Positions 56,501 through 64,000 of a stretch of DNA of 64,000 bases are shown here, piece after piece. The notes beneath the pieces are model-generated. The model saw only the letters and a list, made by a program, of their open reading frames with translations, ran no database searches and had not been told where the DNA came from. This DNA comes from Pempheris klunzingeri (Eukaryota > Chordata > Actinopteri > Acropomatiformes > Pempheridae), in NCBI RefSeq assembly GCF_042242105.1, contig NC_092029.1, positions 22,426,885-22,490,884 on the forward strand, written 5' to 3'. Positions within the stretch are counted from its first letter, which is position 1, and each line of letters begins with the position of its first letter. Made by a program: the position numbers and the translations under genes.

Positions 56501-57820
56501 GACACGAAGCCTCCACAGGGGTGTCACAGGAGCACATGGAGGGGACAGACGGACTGAGGAGGACACTCAGAGGAGCAGGAGCTCATCACCACTGGGGCCA
56601 CCGAGTCAGAGCCACAATTAGCCAGCCTCACCCACAGAGCCATTCACAGCTCAGCTTCACTCTGGAGCCACAGAGACAGGAGCGATCAAACCACCACAGC
56701 AGCCGGCCTCACAGCCCCCCCCCCCCCCCCCCCAAACTATAATTGGGAACCTGGTGAACATTAGCATGTTAGCACGTTAGCCACTGGGGGCATGTTAGCA
56801 CACTGTCATTAGCATTTAGCTCAGAGGGCTGCTCTGGCGGCCGTAGTCTCCGCGCCGTCGTGTTGCTGAGGTGAGGATGGTGCTCTGTGGCCCCCAGCAG
56901 CCCACCCGTCTGTCCCATCCTACTCTGTAGAAAAAGACACACAGTTTTGACTTAGGCCCTCGGTGTATTTCCAGCCCAGTGGGGGGCCATGCTGTTAGTG
57001 AGAATCCTCACCGGCTAAACTCTTTCTGAAGACACATCTTAATGATGCTTAATCACACCTTCTGGTCTTTTTACTGGGGTTTACACACAGGGCAGGGCAG
57101 GGGGGCTCACTGTCGTCATGTCAGTGTGTGATTGTGTGTTGAAGCCCTCCTCTGTCCCTCTGTGTGTGTGTGTGTGCCAGCTGAGTGGAGCCCCTCTCTC
57201 CTGAATTACCCCCCCTGTTTGTGTAAGTGCTGCTCGGCACAGCCTGGACGCGTGGCCATATGCTTCCTGTGTGTGGGGATGGTGTTGGTGTTGTTAATCC
57301 TCTGTTCACCTTCTGCTCCACTTCCCTGTGCTACTGATGATGTCATTCTCCACTCTGTGCAGTCCTAACTCCGCTGACAGGGGGCCCAGGCTACCGTACT
57401 GCAGAGAGGGGGACGTCTGCATGGGATATTTATTCATCAGCTCAAGTCAGGGGAGGAAGTCACATCTTACCAACAGACGTGGTTCACATGGTCACATCCA
57501 GATAATCAGACACACACACCGTCTCTCTGGGGCCTGATGGACTCTTCTCTTACATCATTAAGCCACAGTCCTCCTTCACTCTTTACTTCTGCCTCTGACC
57601 ATCAGTCTCACTCTTCCCCTCCCTCATCTTCTTTCATTAAACTTGGCCTTTTCCATCCTACATCAACCCCACCCTCCCCCCCATTATTTAATTCTCTCTC
57701 CATCTCCCTGAAGCTCTGGGCAGGTCATGTGACTGAAAGGCCTCAGCTTTGCTCTGCTATTGTACCTTAATAAACACATGATCAGATCACACAAGAATAT
57801 TACGAACACACGCACACACT

Positions 57821-57852
<32 letters not shown>

Positions 57853-58440
57853 AGAGGGTCATTCTGCAGCAGAGCTACCAAACCAACCGGACAGCTTCAG
57901 CACAAAGAGACAGCAAAAAACAAAAAGCCCCCAGACCACCTTCAAAATCCATTCTCAAAAATCTAAAGAGAGGAGAACAAACATGCACCAGTGTGTCCCA
58001 GTCATTAACCGGGCTGACAATGTGAGCATGGTGATGTTCACTACATTCACATTCACACTGCTGTGCACCGTGTGCATAGAGGCCCACAACAACACACACT
58101 GTGGTCGTGTGAAGCAGGTGACTGAAACGTTGGAAAAAGCTAAATAAAAATGGACCCAGGAAAAGGTCACTGTGACATGTTTTGTCACTGAGGAGAAAAA
58201 ATGTGTCCAACAGGTCACCCTAACCCTCACCCCACCAAGGAAGACAGCTGCAACAAATGCACTTACAGGAAAGGTTAACAGCTGCAGAACGATGCAAAAA
58301 ACACAAAAGTTGGTACACACACAACCACACACACAGAGCCCGTGTGTGTGTGTGTGTGTGTGTACTCCTCCTATGTGATCTGGTGTGGTTGTTCGTTATT
58401 GTGTGTGACATGAAAACTCTCTTCCTGGGGCATTTAAAAG

Positions 58441-58486
<46 letters not shown>

Positions 58487-59995
58487 CACACTCATCCCTG
58501 GGGGTCTAACCAGCGTTCTCCATGATGTTGTATTTTTAGTCTCTGAGTAACAGCTGAACCGTGCCTGCCTATGTGTGTGTGTGTGTGTTCATGCATGTGT
58601 ATACAAGCATGTAACTCACTGCTGCCTCCCCTACTGACCCAGTCCAGCTTTTCCTTCCGGTCCGACCTGGCCCAACATTAGATATTTCACACATGTTTTA
58701 AAGTGGACTGAGCTGAGAGGGTACACGATTCATTCTGTATGATCCGTTTACGCTCCAAGCTTCAGATCACACATTATCAAAGTTGATGATTTGGACATTT
58801 TTAGGCAGGATTCCTCCCCAGGCAAGGTGTGTGAAGCCAGAGCGCCTGCACACCACCACCTTTACATCTTTATTAGATGCTTGTGTGTAGTGTCAGATGT
58901 GTGTGTGAGACAGGCAAGGGGGCCGGCGGCGCTCTTCCACAAATAATGCAGTCAGCCCTACAGTCATGTCAAAGACTCACATTCATTTCCCCCAGGCCTT
59001 AGAGCCCTGTCCACAGCTCTGGTCCAGTGTGGTTCATCCTGTAGCTCAGCACTCACAGAGGACGCTAACACCTCCAGCACTGACTGGGACTCCACCCTCC
59101 ATGCTGTTAGAGAAGAGCCTGAAGCTGAAGTCATCACAGCTCCACTATCAGGAGCTGTGGCAGGCCACAGACAGCTGCAGTGAAGGAATCCTGTTTAATG
59201 TACTAACAGTTTGAAAATGTTACAGTTCAGTCTGCTGCTCACACACAGTGTGTAAGCAGGTCAGACTGTATACCGTTCACACTGGAAGTGACAAGATTGA
59301 ACGTAGTATAAACAGGAATCCTGCAGACATCCCACACATACAGTATTCCACCACAATGCAATTCACAAAGGAAGAGGTGCTCCCAGCTGCAAAGTGTAAA
59401 GCACACTGTGGACGGTGGTAGAGCAGCTTCATGTACAGCAGAGAAAACACTGCTTCCCGGTCATGAAATTTAATGGGCAGCGTTAGTTTGACTTAGAATG
59501 TGTGCCACTTCCACATGAGGTTTTAACCCACGGAAAAACACACGGAGCACACACTGACCCTGAGTCAGTAATGAGGTCTGTCGTTCGTCTCAGCACCCAC
59601 AACTCAGACCAGTGTCTCCGTCAGTGGGTGTGACTGTATGTGAGGGTGTGTGAGTGTGTGTGAGGGTGTGTGTGAGTGTGTGTGAGGGTGTGTGTGAGGG
59701 TGTGTGAGTGTGTGTGAGTGTGTGTCACTCACCAGCGTTGGAGATGCGTCTCCCTCTCTCCCAGTCCTGCTGCTCTCTGTCCAGCTGCTCCTGCTGCTCC
59801 CTCTCCAGCCTCTCTCTCTCCGCCTTCTCTCTCTCCATCAGCTCTCGCTCGGCGCGCTCCTGCTGCTCCTGGCGCTCTCGCTCCATCCGCTCCCTCTCCG
59901 CCTGCACTTCCCTCTCCTGATGTTCACGTTCCTGTCGCTCACGCTCCAGCATCTCTCGCTCCATCTCCTTCTGCTTCTGCAGCTCCTGAAGCTGC
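43442..59995 (-). CDS. enah: Enabled homolog (ENAH/Mena), ten 3' coding exons; 5' end beyond the window
   Basis: Exons 5' to 3': 59995-59733, 56206-55412, 51722-51385, 50814-50672, 50321-50273, 49356-49305, 49054-48988, 45161-45077, 44320-44263, 43479-43442 (TAG). The total is 1888 nt, all in phase, 629 complete codons. ENAH promotes actin-filament elongation at leading edges. First comes the LERER-type coiled region (MEREMLERERQEREHQ) ending WERGRRIS, a PKA-site-like motif. A 265-residue Ser/Pro exon follows (FESTLYSPTP, RFATSLGSAFHPVLPHYATV). Next is a poly-proline profilin/SH3-binding exon (GGTPPPPPGPPPPPG). Then the EVH2 parts: the G-actin-binding LAAALAGAKLRKV, the F-actin-binding GGLMEEMSALLARRRRIAEK, a conserved RKPWERTNTMNGSKSPVI segment, and the tetramerising DILDEMRKELSKLKEELID coil. 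The N-terminal EVH1 domain is not in the window. Introns hold minisatellites, a MITE and a Tx1-like LINE. Confidence 0.95.
46141..47345. repeat. 12-bp-unit minisatellite (CACTGTCTCTAC / CACTGTCTCCAA), about 1.2 kb
   Basis: Roughly 100 copies of a 12-mer with a few variant units (CTACGCTATCTC, CACTGTCTCTGC). Because the unit is divisible by three and lacks TAA/TAG/TGA in any plus frame, all three plus frames stay open for over 400 codons; this is an artefact, not a gene. It lies in the enah intron between exons 49054-48988 and 45161-45077, where mammals carry the alternative exon 11a. I did not find that exon. Confidence 0.95.
47650..47690. repeat. (CA)n microsatellite
   Basis: About 20 CA units in an enah intron. 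Confidence 0.9.
49738..49778. repeat. Near-perfect palindrome, 20-bp arms, 1-nt centre
   Basis: TTCACCAGAAGCCTCTGAGC (49738-49757), a single C, then its exact reverse complement (49759-49778). It lies in the enah intron between exons 50321-50273 and 49356-49305. Confidence 0.92.
52094..52611 (-). mobile_element. PIF/Harbinger-type MITE, copy 2
   Basis: Starts TGGCGCGTTTCCACTAGTAC and ends with the inverse, flanked by TTA on both sides (52091-52093, 52612-52614). The internal sequence is the reverse complement of copy 1 (8867-9307). It contains expanded CGACT repeats next to the left end. It lies in an enah intron. Confidence 0.75.
53491..53645. repeat. (GAGA)/(GACA) purine-rich microsatellite
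   Basis: Alternating GAGAGAGA and ACAGACAGAC blocks in the enah intron, just upstream (in plus coordinates) of the TGAGTCACC minisatellite. Confidence 0.9.
53731..55130. repeat. Minisatellite of TCACCCTGAG / TCACCATAGAG units rich in AP-1 motifs
   Basis: About 1.4 kb of 10-11-bp units. The CCCTGAG type makes a perfect TGAGTCA at each junction; the CCATAGAG type does not. By hand I count roughly 70 TGAGTCA. It lies in the enah intron between the 795-nt exon (ending 55412) and the poly-proline exon (starting 51722). Confidence 0.95.
55412..56206 (-). CDS. enah: enah Ser/Pro-rich exon, in-frame skippable (795 nt)
   Basis: This exon begins and ends in phase 1 and is exactly 265 codons long, so skipping joins ...RISNA to EVVQTPG without a frame change. 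It corresponds to the large exon of mammalian Mena that is included mainly in the neuronal (140-kDa) form (family knowledge). It is rich in Ser/Pro and SH3-type ligands and contains PLPPSPPVMISSPPGKAAGP, conserved with the mammalian exon. It is translated as part of the enah entry. Confidence 0.85.
57807..57848. repeat. (CA)n microsatellite
   Basis: CA repeat in the enah intron between the LERER exon and the 795-nt exon. Other TG/CA tracts in the same intron lie at 58340-58362 and 58445-58480. Confidence 0.9.
59636..59725. repeat. (TGTGTGAG)n immediately downstream of the enah LERER-exon donor
   Basis: On the minus strand this reads as CACACTCA repeats starting 7 nt after the donor GTGAGTG (exon ends 59733). 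CA-rich intronic tracts near donors are known binding sites for hnRNP L-type factors. Confidence 0.85.
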
Positions 59996-60177
59996 CTGGA
60001 GGAGGAGAGGAGAGGAGAGGAGAAGAGAGGAGAGGAAACAGGAGGTTTGGTTTGGTTTTATTGAAGCAATACTAAAATAAAAGAAATAGATCACTCTCAC
60101 ACCAACATTTAAGGCCAAAACAAGAAAGATAAACACCTAAAGCAGAACACACCTGTCAACAACTCACAGATTAACAA

Positions 60178-63100
60178 TCAGCTCTCCATCTCCCTGGAAG
60201 GAAGGAAAAGACCACCCTCCACATGGGGAGTCACGACAGCAGCTGACCTCCTCCCTCCTGCCAACCCCACACCACCGGGGTGATCAACAGGGAGGGAAAG
60301 CTCACTCCACTGGTCACACAGTGCACGATTCAGTGCAAAGGTTCTCAGAGGTTGTGGCAGGGCGGCACAGACCTCCTCCACCACTCTGTTAATCAGCCTG
60401 ACCGAGGTGATGTTGCACAGATGTTACCACCATCCTCATCAGATGGCCCAGTTTGGTGCAGCCAGCCTTCCTGAGGTTAGTTCGCAGACTGTGTTTCAGT
60501 CCCTATCAATCTGTTGAAAAACAAAGGTTCCTCAAAGAACCACATGCCCGGATTTACATTTATAACACGTTCAAAAGTGAACATTTGCTTAATCCAGAAA
60601 GGTCCATGTCCTCAGACTGTAGGAGGAAAAGCTGCTCATCATTGCCCATTCGCCCAGCTCTCCTCAGCAGCAGACGAGCTGTGTCCAAGCACCTTGGACC
60701 GCTGTTGTATAAGAATCGTTGTGCTGTTTGCAGTCTAAATGAGACAATTTTTGACTGGATGACAATTAGTCCCTGCCCCCCTTCAGCCACAGGGAGAACC
60801 AGAACTCTTCCTATATGACAGCTTGGGTAGCAACCATTTCCATTTAGACAACCGAGCACACACCTTCTCCTTAACTCGCTCCCAGTTCTTTTTTTGAAAG
60901 CCCTCAGTGCCTAAAAACACTCCCAACACTTTTAGCCCCTCCTTCCCCCATTCAAGTCCTCCAAGCAGACTGGGTACCACCTGGTCCCTCCAGTGGCCAA
61001 CCAACAAAGCCCCACTCTTCGCCCAGTTCACCCTAACCCTAGTGCAGATGAGGCCCTTTCATACAGAGACAGGGTGTCCTGCAAACACTGAATAAACACA
61101 AAAACATTGACATCATCTGCATAAGCAGACACAGTAGGAGGGCCCAGGCAGCGAGAGACCACTGAGTCGACTTCTCAACCTGCACAGCAAAGGTTCAATT
61201 GCTAGACTGTAGAGTTGGCTAGAGATGGGACAACCCTGAGACAGGGAGAGATCCTGTTCTGAAACATTCCATTAAACCCTCATGTAAATCTGGTCCCAGG
61301 ATATTCCAGAATTGTTTGTAAAAGTCAGTGGAGAGACCATCGATCCCTGGTGACCGTCCTGATTGACAGCGACCGTCAGCTCCTCCAGAGTCAGCTCACA
61401 GTCCAGGTCAGCTTTGTCTCCAGGGCTGAGCTGAGGGAGCCCCTCCTGGACTTCCTCGCGACACTCCTCGCTGCACTCCTCTGACCCAAAGAGGTCAGCA
61501 TAGAAATCCATCGCAAGGTTCCTCATCTCACCTGGATTGGTGGTCACTCTGCCTCCAGGAAGTGTAAGGCAGGTCATCTGCTTCCTCTGTGCCACCGATC
61601 TCTCCAAGTTAAAAAAGAAAGTGCTTGGGGCATCCATATCCTTCAACTGGAGGAAATGAGACCTTATGGGACTTTAACTTTCTCCTGCAGGAAGGAGCTT
61701 AGTTCCAGCCTCTTCTCCTTCAGAAGATGACTCATATAGTGGGATTCTTCTTCAATATTCCTGATGTCTTTCTCAAGTCCCTGAACTGCTGCCTTTATCC
61801 AAGCAGTGGAGTGAGATGAAAACACAAATTTGTGCCTTTCCAACTTCCCACCAGAGTTTCAGAGAACTAAAATCCACTTTTTTGGTTTTCTAGTTTTTCC
61901 AAAAAAGCTCAAGACTTTGTCAGAAAGTACTGTCTTGGAGGAGTTTATTGTTGAAAAGCCAGTAGGACTTAACCCTTTCTACTGGTGATGCAACTAACTC
62001 TGCGGTGACAAGATGGTGGTCAGTGAAGCCAACAGGACTGATGTTAGCCTGGACTAGACTAGAGCTGAGGTTTTCAGAAATGTAAATTCTGTCTAATCTA
62101 GCTGCGCCCAGCCTATTGTTGCTCACCCTCACCCATGTGTACTGTCTGGACTGTGGATGTTTGACCCTTCATGTGTCCAACAGATTATGTGTGTTATTAT
62201 CTTGTTCAGACTTTGAGATGATTGTGGATGGGGTTCCTCGCTTGTCCTGTCTACTGTGAAGTCTAGTGTGCAGTTAAAATCACCACCAATAATGAGCTGA
62301 TCCTGATTCCTCAGCAGGGTGAAGAAAACTACTGTCTCTGCTCCTTGATTAGCTGCATATATGTTAACAAAACAAAACTCAGAGCTGTCCATTTATCCAC
62401 AAACACCAACACCAACAGACCCTTCACTACTTCAGTGAAGGATAGAATTGTCGCTTTGGTGGTTGCGCTGAACAAGACGGCTACCCCTGCACTAAAGTTA
62501 GTGCCATGACTAAGGACACATGGACCCTCCCACCACATGCCCCAGTCGACCTCATCTTCTTGTAGAAACAATACATCAACCCTTTTTAGTGTAGCAGCCT
62601 CTGAGATTAGAGCCAGTCTGCTCCCGTCTCTCCTACTAAAGCTACTTTGAGGCTCTGCATAGAAAGGTCTGCGAGGAGGAGCAGCCAGGATGAAACAAGG
62701 AGACGGTACAGAGGAGAAAAAACCATGTGGCGCATGATCATATTACCTTCGTGTCTTTGTAACAGTAGTTTTACTTATTGTTGCTTTTCTCAGGGTTGTG
62801 ATGTGCTTTTTGAGAAGATAACGTTTTTTTTCAGCCAAGACATCAAAGCCAATGAGGTTTTTAACCCCCCCACAGACCTGATGAACTTGGCAGTGTCACT
62901 GACGTAGTCACTCACTTTGACAGACTTTTTGAAAGGTTCATCAAGGAATTGCTTTATTTCCACGAAGAATAAAGGTCACTGTTCCTGTTGGGACCTTCAC
63001 TGACAGATACTGTATCTGAGCCCCCCCTGTCCTTCATCAGTGATCCCACTGAGCTCTTTGCCTGTGGAAAACAGGCAAACTGTGGAAGCTGTCTCCTCAT

Positions 63101-63465
63101 CATGTTGAGGAGACAGGCTGGTTCTCTCCCTCCCCATCATTGCTGTTTAACAGTGAACCAGAGGCATCCGCTGCTGCGTTCACTCTACCGTAATCCACCA
63201 CCACCGTGTCCGCAACAACTCGATCCACCTCACACCCACCCGGCCGCATCAGTGTCAGCGGAGCCGCGCCGCCTGCGGACACACAAGCCGTTTGTGTCCC
63301 ACGTCCCCACACTGAGAACATTTGAGCTGCCCTGGACTTGCGTACACCATGTAAGAGCCTTCACCGCGCCCCACCCTGAAAGATACCCCCAGCGTCTGTG
63401 AGGGCGAGTCCAGGAACATGAACACCTGTCGGCGCAGAGTCTGTCCCTGCTCCAGCTGGGCTCTC
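60178..63465 (-). mobile_element. Tx1-like (L1-group) LINE, 5'-truncated and frameshifted
   Basis: On the minus strand, from right to left. ORF1 text QVFMFLDSPSQTLGVSFRVG leads to a CCHC zinc knuckle (63320-63279, CSQCGDVGHKRLVC). Endonuclease-domain text follows (IIGGDFNCTLDF, about 62300; LDRIYISENLSSSLVQANIS, about 62080). Then come reverse-transcriptase pieces, with the catalytic YADD at 61123-61112, and NWAKSGALLVGHWRDQVVPS near 61020. C-terminal text runs to 60178. ORFs are broken many times, so it is inactive. It lies in an enah intron in the same orientation as the gene. Confidence 0.85.
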
Positions 63466-63560
63466 CAGAGAGGAGAGGAGAGGAGAAGAGAGGAGAGGAG
63501 GAGGAGGAGGAGGAGGAGGAGAGGAGAGGAGAGGAGAGGAGAGGAGAGGAGAGGAGAGGA
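63466..63560. repeat. (GAGGA)n / (GAG)n purine repeat
   Basis: Tandem GAGGA and GAG units of about 95 bp directly at the truncated 5' end of the Tx1-like LINE; on the minus strand a pyrimidine tract. Confidence 0.9.
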
Positions 63561-64000
63561 TGTCAGCTGTATCTGAGTCCTGTTTCAGAGAGCAGCAGCT
63601 GAGAGGAGGATGAGATGAATAAAGAACAGATGAATAAAGGACAGATGGGCAGAGTGAGTGAAAAAAGGAGGTAATCAGTGTGGGGCCTGTGCTGCCCCCC
63701 CAACCTCCAGGCCTGCCTGCTGTCATTACATAAGACATGTCCTTATATAATAATTGCCGTCAGGCCCCCAGCAGCCCTGCTGTTATGTAAGCAGCTCTAC
63801 TGGAAGGTGCCACATTAAACCCTCAGAATGGGCTGGGGGGGCTGGGGGCCGTCCGGCTGAGAACCTGCCACACAGACAGTCTGAGGACGGACAGCTCGCA
63901 GCTTGTTTGTCCTCTGGAGGTGATGCAGCACCGCTACACATGCTCTTAACGATGGTGAAGTGTGGGACGCTCGGGGGGCTGCACATCCATGTTTGGTCAC
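63561..64000. other. enah: enah intron sequence, nothing recognised
   Basis: No exon of the EVH1 domain could be found in any frame here. The open frames on the minus strand have no family resemblance. Confidence 0.4.

Noticed and set aside
60001..64000. Search for enah EVH1 exons
   Set aside because: No frame matches the EVH1 domain; the region is occupied by the Tx1-like LINE, so those exons must lie beyond 64000.

Overview
The window is nuclear DNA from a teleost fish, probably a percomorph. Genes have small exons with GT/AG introns. CA/TG microsatellites are dense, and Tc1, piggyBac, hAT, PIF/Harbinger-like, L2/Rex-like and Tx1-like elements typical of fish genomes are scattered through introns and intergenic DNA. 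There is no bacterial-style organisation, CRISPR array or operon. I saw no tRNA or rRNA gene.

Three protein-coding genes account for the real coding sequence. (1) hsf2 (heat shock factor 2), plus strand, CDS 4061-17091. I joined 12 exons by reading frame and splice phase; they encode 519 codons. (2) lbr (lamin B receptor / delta14-sterol reductase family), minus strand, coding exons 33578 to 25801. There are 13 coding exons and 626 codons, plus a probable 5' non-coding exon ending at 36826 and a CCAAT/E2F/CHR-like promoter at about 36985-37085. (3) enah (Mena, Ena/VASP family), minus strand. Its ten 3'-most coding exons lie at 59995 to 43442 (about 629 codons); the EVH1-encoding 5' exons lie beyond the right edge. 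lbr and enah are tail-to-head on the same strand, matching their neighbourhood in other vertebrates as I know it. hsf2 converges on lbr across about 7 kb of repeat-rich DNA. A short divergent open frame at 37138-37344, next to the lbr promoter, is unrecognised.

Layout: 1-1885 no gene seen; 1886-3318 complete but decayed Tc1 element; 3905-17468 hsf2 (introns hold a Tc1 relic, an L2 relic, two MITEs, LINE tails and an unresolved repeat block); 17470-19660 no gene seen; 19665-24133 L2/Rex-like LINE split by a piggyBac element; about 24220-36960 lbr (intron hAT element); 37100-40470 intergenic with a possible divergent exon, an inverted duplication and a Tc1 fragment; about 40480 to the right edge enah (two large minisatellites, a second MITE copy and a Tx1-like LINE).

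I found no new enzymatic or defence system. The most interesting signals are regulatory or structural. Long (TG)n tracts sit directly against the 3' splice sites of hsf2 exon 10 and lbr coding exon 10, both frame-breaking exons. A 1.4-kb enah intron minisatellite carries about 70 perfect TGAGTCA (AP-1) motifs. A 1.2-kb minisatellite is open in all three forward frames. A piggyBac element interrupts a LINE at TTAA so cleanly that the flanking frame resumes. A 58-bp block spanning an enah splice donor recurs downstream of hsf2. Several near-perfect palindromes are present.
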